From Cymbomonas tetramitiformis (taxonomy: Eukaryota > Chlorophyta > Pyramimonadophyceae > Pyramimonadales > Pyramimonadaceae), in the NCBI GenBank assembly GCA_001247695.2, contig LGRX02029311.1:1-64000 (forward strand): a stretch of 64,000 nucleotides of DNA, read 5' to 3'. The notes under the pieces are model-generated. The model did no database searches and was not told the DNA's origin. It saw nothing but the letters and a program-made list of their open reading frames with translations. A program made the position numbers and the translations under genes. Of this stretch, positions 8,594 through 19,027 are shown one piece after another. The stretch's first letter is position 1; each line of letters starts with the position of its first letter.

Positions 8594-10328
8594 GGTTCAG
8601 GTTTATCCGCAGAATCTTTGAAAAGGCCCTGTTCTGGGAATTTCGAAAGTGCACAGGGTTGTACGTGCATCCCCAAAGGCCCTGACGGGCAACCTGACGA
8701 AAAGGTGCCTGGTCAGTGGGGAATCCTCAAGGGAAAAGCAAGAAGGAACGGCTCAAGCTCGAGAACTTAGCAGCGAAGGCCGAGTGGACTGGTGGGCTCG
8801 ACTTTAAAAGGGGGGCCAAGGTCCAGCGGCCAGCAGAGACCAAATTCACAGCTCGCTCGGGCCGGTTGAAAAGGTTGAATTCAGCACCCGAGCCGGGCCA
8901 ACCAGCCCGAGTGGGAATACCCAAAGCAGGCAACAGCAGTCGGCACTGAAGTCACAGGGGTCGGCTCAGGCCACGTCAGCAAAAGTACCCAGTCGGACGA
9001 TATTTAAGAATTCATGGTGTTCAGGCAGAGGTCGAGCGTGGTGAATCCACTCGGTTGTCATACAGCCAGAAAGCGCGTGAATGCACACTTGAAAACAGCA
9101 AAACGAGGCCCGGAAAGAGGAACGGTCGTCTCTTTGACGTCGGAAAAGTCGTCAAAGGTGTTGAGTTGGGACGTCGTCGAAAGTAGCCGAGCTTAGCCGA
9201 ACGTGCTGACTTTCCATATTTGTGCTGAATTCGGGCTATTTGAAAAGGAAAGCTGCTGGCTGTCTCGGCGTCACCGTGCACCTTCTCAACACTCTCGGGA
9301 TGGGAATTCACGGGAGTGCGAACTATCGTGCCTCACCTGAGAATTCCCTCGGGAACTTGGCAAAGAAAAGTGATCGTAAACGACGAAGACGATGTCTTCG
9401 TGCGAACACGGAGAAGAAAGCAGCAGCGGCGTTAGTGAATGAAGTTTACGCTGAGCTGCGGCACGCACACATACCGCAAACGCACGCACGTACGCATGAA
9501 TTCAAGGTACACTTTTGCGCGCCTGTTTATTGCTGTGAAGTGAATTCAAAGGTGTTCCGGGCTCCTCGTGGGCATAGCGAGTTCCTGCACGACTGCCCGT
9601 TCCTTGCGAGAAAACACGGAAAGCTTTCACATATCACACGGTGCCTCGGGCTTACCTCGACTGCGTGGAGCTGCGGCCTTCAGCCCTGTGGATTCGCCTT
9701 CAGTTACACGAGTGTGAATCTACGCCTAAGCGGTATAGCAGCGCGAGCGAGGTTGCGAATTCGGGTTCGCTGAATTTATGCTATGCGTTACGTACGGAAC
9801 GCGTGTCGGACAAACTGTCTCTGACTGATTCAAACGGGCGCTGGGTGCGTGAGGATTTGCAACGTCGCTGTAAATTCAGCGAGGAAAAATATATTCAATA
9901 CAAATTTACGCACGGCCAAGGTGATTTTGAAAGGTTCAGGTTTATCCGCAGAATGTTTGAAAATCGTCTCTATTCTTCTTAAGAGGCTGGTTTCCTACAG
10001 CTGCAGTGAGGCATTTCGTGGCCTTTCGGTTCGCGATGTTTCGCCTTCTCCAATCAGCGGTCTGTTCCCACATTTGAACTGTCGCCAAATGCTACATCCC
10101 GTTGGTGACTCTTGAGATACCACATTCTGAAGCTAGCTGCTGTTGTGACGCGATGTCATATGGGGTGCGTCAGTGTCGAGTCGTCGTGAACTCTCGCGCT
10201 TGGGGCGCAGTGCAGCGCTTCGCGTCGTTCTTGTCGGCGTTGCTGGTGCCAGCTGTGAACCGGTGCGGCGAGCCGGAGATTTTGTCCACGTGGCGCGGCT
10301 GAGATGCTATGGTGCCTGTGATATTTCT
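8594..10328. other. Unassigned region, possible degenerate element
   Basis: No ORF with a recognisable domain. A roughly 31-bp direct repeat (ggttcaggtttatccgcaga..) occurs at about 8594 and 9935 and may bracket a 1.3-kb inserted or duplicated unit. GAATTC occurs unusually often between 8875 and 9765. The last five bases, tttct (10324-10328), match the five bases after 33676. Confidence 0.45.
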
Positions 10329-11014
10329 TGTGCCCGTGGGCACTACGACAGATTCTCGGAGATATGTTTTTGAGTGAACGTGCAAAGGTACACAATTCGG
10401 ATTTTTATAATATACTGGATCAGGGCCAGATTGAGGTACAAACGATCATTCGGTTCCGAGTTCTGAAGGCTAAACACTTCTCAAGTGCTCCACTTATTCA
10501 CTCGTCACTCAGGTTGCAGGGTCAACCTCTCAACAGCCGATGTCACACTTCGGCTCAACGTTCAATTCCCGATCCGATCTCATTTCTAATTCCGATTCGT
10601 CATTCTTGATTCAGATGTTATGCCGACAGACTGACACGATGACTGTCCCACAGTACTGTCATACTACTGTACTGTCATACTGTCATAGCGTCATACTGTC
10701 ATACTGTCATAACCTTGATATCTGATACTCGATTTCATTGTCTTTTCAACCCCGATGCGAATCCGACCATTCTTCGAGGGTCTGACCGAGTACCACGATG
10801 ACACCCCCCACAGTACTGTCATACTACTATAGTGTCATACTGTCATAGTGTCATAGTGTCATAGTGTCATACTGTCATACCCCGGACATCTGGTATTCAT
10901 TCTCATCGTGATTTCAAGCCCAATTTCACTGTCATCGTGCCAATCCCAGATTACTCCCGATGACACATATACGGACGCATAGGCATATCGGCTCACGCTG
11001 TGCCTCCGGGCACA
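10329..11014 (-). repeat. 3' LTR of element A
   Basis: 686 bp with TGTGCC..GGCACA ends. On its minus-strand upstream side it abuts a polypurine tract followed by the pol 3' end, which fixes it as a 3' LTR. The interior carries two clusters of 8-bp tgtcatac/tgtcatag units (about 10655-10712 and 10815-10880). Confidence 0.85.
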
Positions 11015-11031
11015 ACTCTCCCCCCCTTAGG
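11015..11031 (-). promoter_or_regulatory. Polypurine tract of element A
   Basis: Minus strand reads CCTAAGGGGGGGAGAGT and touches the LTR start TGTGCC. This is the position and composition of the plus-strand primer of LTR retrotransposons. Confidence 0.8.
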
Positions 11032-11159
11032 AGTGGTCTACCTCCTGGGATCACTCCGCTAAGGTACCCATCTAAGTTCCAGTTCTTAGGTTCTCTGGTT
11101 CCTTTCTGTTTCCAGTTCTTAGGTTCTCTGGTCCCTCTTCGAGCACAGCTTGCCTGCCG

Positions 11160-14100
11160 CTACCAGGGCACCACTTTCGCGGAGAAGGGTGCCACTTGGA
11201 ATCTAAAGCGGGTCTTCAGTCTTGCGGAGGCGTAAATGTCGGAAGAGTTGTCGCAGCAGAAGTGCTGGTACGGGATATACGCTCGCGGATCGGCCCGCTC
11301 CTGTCTGCTGCGGGTGGGGTCCAAGCTGAGCGGTTTCTGGTATTCTGGATGAGCACCGGTCGCCCATCTGCACGCACACGGTGTCGAAGCAGTACAGCGT
11401 AGCAGGGGCGTAGGTGGCGCTGAGTTCGTCCATATGCAAGTGGGCTTCATGTACTGCGTACCATACATGCAGTAGGTACACACCAGCGGAGGGGGAAGCT
11501 GGCGCATCACAGGGCGAAGCCGTAGTGCGTTAGGGAAGCGACCTCTGGGGTTCTCTATGAACCAATGTTTCGGCTCCAAGTAGTCAATGATCTGCAATGC
11601 TCGTCGTACGATTTTGTCAGCCTGGGGAAGGTTAGGAGGTCCACCAGTGGTGCGCGCCTGACCGTACTGCCTACAGGGGGGACTTGCCCACACGACATCG
11701 AAGAATCCAGGCGGGTATTGTTTGTAGTCCCATTGTAGGATGTCACACACATGAGTGGGTTGCCAGATATGTCCAGAGTCGAGGGTCACCACTGAAGCGG
11801 AGGGAAAGCAATTTAGGAATTCCCTCTCTACTGAGCCAGTACCGCTGAAAAGCACGAGAATCCTGGGCGTGCGGGCTGCTTTCGTCTGTATCACCAGCAG
11901 CTCTGTCACCAGTGCCAACGACCCATCTTCCACGCGCTCTTGACGTTCCCACGGCAGAGGGGTATCATATTCCATCCGTTCGAGCTGGTCCAGCTCATCG
12001 CAGGGATTGGTGATGAGGTGGGCCAGTGTCATTCCAGCTTGAGCGGAGTGGCGGCCACGTTGCTCGCGTCGCCGAATGGCTTCGTCGCGAACTTGTGCTT
12101 CCATGTGCAGTCTCGCTTGCTCGAACTCACGAAGCTGCTGAAGTGGACTTCCGCGTTCAAGCTTGTCACGCGTCCTCCATTGGTCGTGAGCTTTGGAGTA
12201 GCCAGTCCAGCGATCCTTCCACTCTTCCACCTCCTTTCCTCGAACAGACCGCACCCGACGTGCAAGAATACGCTCAACGTGTGCTTCCTTCTGACCGTCC
12301 ACTACCACCTCTTCAGGTACTGCTAGGTGGTCGCGTGCGGCGAAAGCATCTTGACCGCTGGTGTACGGTTTGAGGCGATGTTGAGCAAACACGTCGTGTA
12401 TTCGCCAGTGAGGAGGGAGGTGCAGGCGGTAGGCTACTGGAGCTCCCCTGTCAGCCTCTGGCAGGGTCATCTGTACATCACTGAAGAAGCGCTCGGTCAC
12501 GGGGACTGGTCCATGCCAGCGCTTGGTCAATTTCCTGCAGATGGAGCGATCCATCACCTTCTCCGTGAGGTGTTTCGCCTCTATCCAGACCAGATCTCCA
12601 ACAGCATACTCCCGCTGTCCGTGCCTACGATCAAACTGCTCGCGTTGTCGCTGTTGAGCCAGCTCCAACCGCTGTCTAGCGTCCCGCAGTTGCGACGAAA
12701 ATTTCACGGCCACTTCGTGTGCGGTGCCTACTCCCCCTGTCCGTCGCCCAGCGGTGGATTGCGCTGCCTCCAGGAAAAGGTCCAACTGCGACAGCGGCGA
12801 GAACCCGAACACCAGCTCAAACGGCGTGAAGCCAGTAGACTCACATCTGGAGTCATTGATCGCGAACTCCACGTTAGTGGTGAACAGGTCCCAGTCCTCC
12901 ACATTGGCGTCCACAAAGGACCTGAGCATGTCCTCAATAACTCTGTTGCTGTGTTCCGCCTGGCCGTCAGATCGAGGGTTGTATGGCGTGGTACGAGCCA
13001 CCTTTACACCCATCAGTCTCATGAGCTCCTGCCAGAAGGCATCTTGAAACCGCGGGTCACGATCAGAGACAATCTTCATAGGCGCGCCATGTAAGCGCCA
13101 CACTGAGTCGAAGTAGATCCTGGCCACCACAGCTGCGGAGCTGTCGCCGAAGTTCATCGGCACAACGTGGACCATCTTCGTCAGCTTGCAGGTGAAGGCC
13201 ACGAAAGCGTCATTACCTCTCTCTGATACTGGCAGGCCGGTAACGAAGTCCACCGCGACATCCTGCCATGGCCTGTTCGGGATGCTGTGAGGGTTTAGCA
13301 ACCCATCCGGGTAAGTTCCCCGCGGCCTCACTGATTGGCACACCGCGCAGGATGCAACCCAGGTACCCACATCCTCTGCGGCACCACGCCAATAGAAGCG
13401 TCGTAGCACCCTCTCCAGAGTTTTGTCTCGCCCAGTGTGACCCGAGGACAATGACTCGTGAGCATGACGAATCACTACTTCTCGAAGTGAAGAGTCCTCC
13501 CCCAGCACGAGCTGGTATTTCCCTGCTGCGGTCCTCCAAACCACTTCACCCACCAGCCTGAAGTCCTGTAGGCATTGGTGCGGTGCCGCCTTCACTTTCT
13601 CCCGCAGCGAACGAAGTGTTCCCTCTCGGGTGTACTCCGCTCTCAGCGCACGCAGGAACTTTGAGTCCGACTGCTGGGAGGTAGTGTCTCTGAAGGCTGC
13701 TGCCTCACCTGTCCTTATCACAGCGGGGGCTGTCCGCGGATGCCTCACGCGTGCTGGCTGTGGTTTGGCGGGAGGTGCGTGTACTATCAGAACAGGCCAA
13801 CGAAGGTCGAAGGCCTTCCCATCTGGGTTCTCAAAGAACTGGTTGGGCTCGCCCTTATCATCGTGGGTAGGAACAACTTCCACGATCTGCATATTGGCCT
13901 TCCTGAAAAGTTTGCGCCACGCGGGGAGCTTGGACTGATGATCCGGCAGGACGAAGACTGCCGAGGTGTTTTCTGGGTCCGCCTTCCATTCAGCGATATA
14001 CTTGTTCAGAATCGCCTCCACAGTGATGTGCTTGGAGTTATATGGAGGGTTACACCAAATCCGGAGGCCCCTCCATTTCTCTGAAAGGCAGTCTGTCCAG

Positions 14101-15749
14101 AATCTACCTGCCTGTCTGTTGCGGCCACCCAGGTCACAACAGGCGTCCACATCGAAGGGTCCAAACTTCTCGGCGTACTTTGAGGAGTACTCTGCTCGGA
14201 CACGCCAATTCTGCGAGTCCTCTGGTGGGGTCTGTCGCTTCTGTGGGCGAAGGACCGGAGATGGAGCTGGCTGCTGGGGTGCCTGCTGTGGGGGTGGTGA
14301 GCTCGCTGGCGCCTTCTCAGTGGGCGCCTCCGATGCGTCAGCTCGTGAAGCAGGCGTTCGCGTCTTCGGTGACGCCAACTGTGGAGGCGCTGGGGTCGCA
14401 GAGGCTTTCCCAGCGCGTGACATGCTCCTCGTTATCCTTATCTGAGGTGGAGCTCGGTCAGGGGGTTCGTGTGGAGCCTCTGTCGGCTTCGCGCTATCAG
14501 CATCAGGCCAGTCAGGCATGTCGAAGTCGAGGTGGTCCTCCTTCATTCCCTTGTAGAGCTTCGGATTAACGAGAGCGATGGTCTCCCCCATGTCCATGGC
14601 CTGTTCTGCCACGGAGAGGGTTTCCACTGCTGAGAGCCAACAGTCAACCGTCTGGGCCCAGTGAGGGTGAGCTGCGGGTGGTGAGCTGGAGAAGCATTCA
14701 GACTCCAGCGTTGCCAGAGGGTCTTTCGGCAGGTCTGAGGTGGGGTCGATCACTCCTGCCTCCTTCAACCCCTCGCGAACGTCCTTGTCTTTGAAGTCAG
14801 GTCTTCTGGACAGGGCGTCTGGTACCAGCAGTAACGCCCCCTTGATGTACTCCATTCTTGGGACTCCCACCTCCACCAGGTCCATGTACCAGCGTGCCTG
14901 TCTGCGGCTGAGCTCTCTGCCAGGTTCCATCAGCCATTCAAGGGGGCGGTGATCACCCTGAATGCGGAAGTTGGTGAAGATGAGGTAATGCCGCCAGGTG
15001 ACGGTGGTACAATGGTGTAGAGCACCTAGCTCACGCTCGCCAGTGTGGTAATTCTGCTCGGCGGCTGAGAACTGGCGGCTTTCGTATGCTATCACGCGCA
15101 GCCCAAGACCATCTCCGTTGTCTTGCATCAGTACTCCCCCAAGGGCGATGCCACTGGCATCTGTCTGTACCACGAAAGGTGCTGTGCCGTCTGCGGCACC
15201 CTTAATGTTAGGCAAGGCGAGCACTGGCGCTGAGGTGAGCGCCTTCTTCAACTCCTCGAAGGCCCACTGCTGCATGGGACCCCACTCCCAGGGTACGTCC
15301 GACTTGGTCAACCGGGTGAGGGGCTGAGCGATCTCGGAGAAGCAGTGAATGAATCTGCGGTAATACCCCGCCAGGCCCAAGAACTGTCTGACGTGGGTAA
15401 CCGTTTCCAGTTCGGGCCAGTCCCTCACCGCAGCCACCTTGTCGTGTTGGGGCCTGCAGCCATCCGCGGAGATACAGTGACTAAGGAACCGCAAGGACTT
15501 CTTCAACAGTTGGCACTTGGATCTCTTGAGGAAGACGCCCTTCTCCCTGCACGTCAGGAGTAGTTGCTTGACGTGCTCGTAGTGCTCTGCAGCGGTGTTG
15601 CTGAAGACGACCACGTCATCGATGAAGATCCGGACAAATGGGAGATGACCCAAGGCCCGCTGCATCCGTCGCTGGTACTGAGATGGGGAATTCTACAGCC
15701 CCTGCGGCATGACCAACCACTCATATGACCCCATCTGGGTGGTGAAGGC
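11160..15749 (-). pseudogene. Element A pol, 3' part: RT(partial)-RNase H-Dam-like-IN-chromo-C5 MTase
   Basis: An open frame of 1501 residues runs from 15665; the RT homology continues upstream to 15749 but is cut off by a TAG codon (CAG in element B) near 15694 and then by the LTR of B. Order: end of RT with FIDD (about residue 16); RNase H (QTDASG, about 15165); Dam-like N6-adenine MTase with FDVDACC and NPPY (NPPY near 14048); HHCC zinc finger and DDE integrase (about 13480-12900); chromodomain (about 12310-12120); and a C5-cytosine MTase-like domain with FSGTGS (about 11850), SPPCRQY (about 11680) and ENPRG (about 11550). No gag or protease remains. From the ATG to the C-terminus the frame has no break, so loss of activity is recent. 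Confidence 0.85.
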
Positions 15750-16426
15750 TGTGCCAGGGGCACGACGACAGATGCTCGGAGATATGTTTTTGATTGAACG
15801 TGCAAAGGTACACAATTCGGATTTTTATAATATACTGGATCAGGGCCAGATTGAGGTACAAACGATAATTCGGTTCCGAGTTCTGAAGGCTAAACACTTC
15901 TCAAGTGCTCTACTTATTCACTCGTCACTCAGGTTGCGGGGTCAACCACTCGAGAGCCGATGTCACACTTCGGCTCAACGTTCAGTTCCCGATCCGATCT
16001 CATTTCTAATTCCGATTCGTCATTCTCGATTCAGATGTTATGCCAACAGGCTGACACGATGACTGCCCCACAGTACTGTCATACTACTGTACTGTCATAC
16101 TGTCATACTGTCATAGCGTCATACTGTCATACTGTCATAACCTTGATATCTGATATTCGATTTCATTGTCTTTTCAACCCCGATGCGAATCTGACCATTC
16201 TTCGAGGGTCTGACTGAGTTCCACGATGACACCCCCCACAGTACTGTCATACTACTATAGTGTCATACTGTCATAGTGTCATACTGTCATACCCCGGACA
16301 TCTGGTATTCATTCTCATCGTGATTTCAAGCCCAATTTCACTGTCATCGTGCCAATCCCAGATTACCCCCGATGACACACATACGGACGCATAGACATAT
16401 CGGCTCACGCTGTGCCTCCGGGCACA
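15750..16426 (-). repeat. 3' LTR of element B
   Basis: 677 bp, TGTGCC..GGCACA ends, very similar to 10329-11014 but with its own substitutions (ctcgattcag, gccaacaggc). The left edge joins element A RT sequence after gtgaaggc. Carries the same tgtcatac-type clusters. Confidence 0.85.
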
Positions 16427-16442
16427 ACTCTCCCCCCTTAGG
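16427..16442 (-). promoter_or_regulatory. Polypurine tract of element B
   Basis: Minus strand CCTAAGGGGGGAGAGT directly before the LTR start, one G shorter than in element A. Confidence 0.8.
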
Positions 16443-16570
16443 AGTGGTCTACCTCCTGGGATCACTCCGCTAAGGTACCCATCTAAGTTCCAGTTCTTAG
16501 GTTCTCTGGTTCCTTGCTGTTTCCAGTTCTTAGGTTCTCTGGTTCCTCTTCGAGCATAGTTCGCCTGCCG

Positions 16571-18997
16571 CTACCAGGGCACCACTATCAAGAAGAAGGG
16601 TGCCACTTGGAATCTAAAGCGGGTCTTCAGTGTCGCGGAGGCGTAAATGTCGGAAAAGTTGTCGTAGCAGAGTGCTGGTACGGGATATACACTCGCAGAT
16701 CGACCTGCTCCAGTCTGCTGCGGGTGAGGTCCAAGCTGAGCAGTCTCTGGGTGAGCACCGGTTGCCCATCTGCACGCACACGGTGTTGAAGTAGTACAGC
16801 GTAGCAGGGGCGAGGGTGGTGCTGAGTTCGTCCATATGCAGGTGGGTTTCATGTACTGCGTACCATACATGCAGTAGGTACACACCAGCGGTGGGGGAAG
16901 CTGGCGCATCATAGGGCGAAGCCGTAGCGCGTTAGGGAAGCGACCTCTGGGGTTTTCCATGAACCAATGTTTTGGCTCTAGGTAGTCAATGATCTGCAAT
17001 GCTCGTCGTACGATTTTGTCAGCCTGGGGAAGGTCAGGGGGTCCACCAGTGGTGCGCGCTTGACTGTACTGCCTGCAGGGGGGACTTGCCCAAATAACAT
17101 CGAAGAATCCAGGCGGGTATTGCCTGTAGTCCCATTGTAGGATGTCACACACATGAGTGGGTTGCCAGATATGCCCGGAGTCGAGGGTCACCACTGAGGC
17201 GGAGGGGAAGCAATTTAGGAATTCCTTCTCTACTGAGCCAGTACCGCTGAAAAGTACGAGAATCCTGGGCGTGCGGGTTGTTTTTGCCTGAATTGCCAGC
17301 AACTCTGTCACCAGTGCCAACGACCCATCTTCCACGCGCTCCTGGCGTTCCCACGGCAGGGGGATATCATCTTCCATCTGTTCGAGCTGGTCCAGTTCAT
17401 CGCAGGGATTGGTGATGAGGTGGGCCAGTGTCATTCCGGCTTGAGCGGAGTGGCGGCCACGCTGCTCGCGTCGCCGAGTGGCTTCGTCGCGGACTTGCGC
17501 TTCCATGTGCGGTCTCGCTTGCTCGAATTCACGAAGTTGTTGAAGTGGACTTCCGCGTTCAAGTTTGTCACGCGTCCTCCATTGGTCGTGAGCTTTGGAG
17601 TAGCCAGTCCAGCGAACCTTCCACTCTTCCACCTCCTTTCCTCGAACAGACCGCACTCGACGTGCAAGGATACGCTCAACGTGTGCCTCCTTCTGACCGT
17701 CCACTACCACCTCTTCAGGTACTGCTAGGTGATCGCGTGCGGCAAAAGCATCTTGACCGCTGGTGTACGGTTTGAGGCGATGTTGAGCGAACACGTCGTG
17801 AATCCGCCAGTGAGGAGGGAGGCGTAGGCGGTAGGCTACTGGAGCTCCTCTGTCGGCCTCGGGCATGGTCATCTGTATATCGCTGAAGAAGCGTTCGGTC
17901 ACAGGAACTGGTCCATGCCAGCGCTTGGTCAGTTTCCTACAGATGGAGCGATCCATCACCTTCTCCGTAAGGTGTTTCGCCTCTATCCAGACCAGATCTC
18001 CAACAGCATACTCCCGCTGCCCGTGTCTGCGATCAAACTGTTCGCGCTGTCGCTGTTGAGCCAGCTCCAACCGCTGCCTGGCGTCCCGCAGCTGCGACGA
18101 AAATTTCACAGCCACTTCGTGTGCGGTGCCTACTCCCCCAGTCCGTCGCCCAGCGGTGGATTGCGCTGCCTCCAGGAAAAGGTCCAACTGCGACAGCGGC
18201 GAGAACCCGAACACCAGCTCAAACGGCGTGAAGCCAGTAGACTCACATCTGGAGTCATTGATCGCGAACTCCACGTTAGTGGTGAACAGATCCCAGTCCT
18301 CCACATTGGCGTCAACAAAGGACCTGAGCATGTCCTCAATAACCCTGTTGCTGTGTTCTGCCTGGCCGTCAGACCGAGGATTGTACGGCGTGGTACGAGC
18401 CACTTTCACACCCATCAGTCTCATGAGTTCCTGCCAGAAAGCATCTTGAAACCGTGGGTCACGATCAGAGACAATCTTCATAGGCGCGCCATGTAAGCGC
18501 CACACCGAGTCAAAGTAGATTCTGGCCACCACAGCTGCGGAGCTGTCGCCGAAGTTCATCGGCACAACGTGGACCATCTTCGTCAGCTTGCAGGTGAAGG
18601 CCACGAAAGCATCATTGCCCCTCTCCGATACCGGCAGGCCGGTGACGAAGTCCACCGCGACATCCTGCCATGGCCTGTTCGGGATGCTGTGAGGGTTTAG
18701 CAACCCATCCGGGTAAGTTCCCCGCGGCCTCACTGATTGGCACACTGCGCAGGATGCAACCCAGGTGCCCACATCTTCCGCGGCACCACGCCAATAGAAG
18801 CGTCGCAGCACCCTCTCCAGAGTCTTGTCTCGCCCAGTATGGCCTGAGGACAATGACTCATGAGCATGACGAATCACCACTTCTCGAAGTGGAGAGTCCT
18901 CCCCCAGCACCAACTGATATCTCCCTGCTGCGGTCCTCCAAACCACTTCACCCACTAGCCTGAAGTCCTGTAGGCATTGGTGTGGTGCCGCCTTCAC
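16571..18997 (-). CDS. Element B pol, second part: integrase-chromodomain-C5 methyltransferase
   Basis: 808 residues in the same frame as 19028-24151, separated only by one TGA where element A has CGA, so this is the C-terminal part of one polyprotein. Zinc finger H44/H53..C83/C86; catalytic D116, D178, E214 in DFVTG, SDRDPRFQ and GQAEHSN (D,D-35-E), typical of Ty3/gypsy integrase. A chromodomain follows at about 440-500 (AHVERILARR..WTGYSKAHDQW), which should steer integration to marked chromatin. The last ~200 residues form a C5-MTase-like domain: FSGTGSVEKEF (motif I), WASPPCRQYSQARTTG (motif IV with candidate catalytic Cys) and MENPRGRF (motif VI). This pattern matches phage and large-DNA-virus cytosine MTases. 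Whether it methylates the element, the host or nothing is unknown. Confidence 0.88.
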   Translation of the reverse strand: MKAAPHQCLQDFRLVGEVVWRTAAGRYQLVLGEDSPLREVVIRHAHESLSSGHTGRDKTLERVLRRFYWRGAAEDVGTWVASCAVCQSVRPRGTYPDGLLNPHSIPNRPWQDVAVDFVTGLPVSERGNDAFVAFTCKLTKMVHVVPMNFGDSSAAVVARIYFDSVWRLHGAPMKIVSDRDPRFQDAFWQELMRLMGVKVARTTPYNPRSDGQAEHSNRVIEDMLRSFVDANVEDWDLFTTNVEFAINDSRCESTGFTPFELVFGFSPLSQLDLFLEAAQSTAGRRTGGVGTAHEVAVKFSSQLRDARQRLELAQQRQREQFDRRHGQREYAVGDLVWIEAKHLTEKVMDRSICRKLTKRWHGPVPVTERFFSDIQMTMPEADRGAPVAYRLRLPPHWRIHDVFAQHRLKPYTSGQDAFAARDHLAVPEEVVVDGQKEAHVERILARRVRSVRGKEVEEWKVRWTGYSKAHDQWRTRDKLERGSPLQQLREFEQARPHMEAQVRDEATRRREQRGRHSAQAGMTLAHLITNPCDELDQLEQMEDDIPLPWERQERVEDGSLALVTELLAIQAKTTRTPRILVLFSGTGSVEKEFLNCFPSASVVTLDSGHIWQPTHVCDILQWDYRQYPPGFFDVIWASPPCRQYSQARTTGGPPDLPQADKIVRRALQIIDYLEPKHWFMENPRGRFPNALRLRPMMRQLPPPLVCTYCMYGTQYMKPTCIWTNSAPPSPLLRCTTSTPCACRWATGAHPETAQLGPHPQQTGAGRSASVYPVPALCYDNFSDIYASATLKTRFRFQVAPFFLIVVPW

Positions 18998-19027
18998 TTT
19001 CTCTCTTAGTGAACGAAGTGTCCCCTC

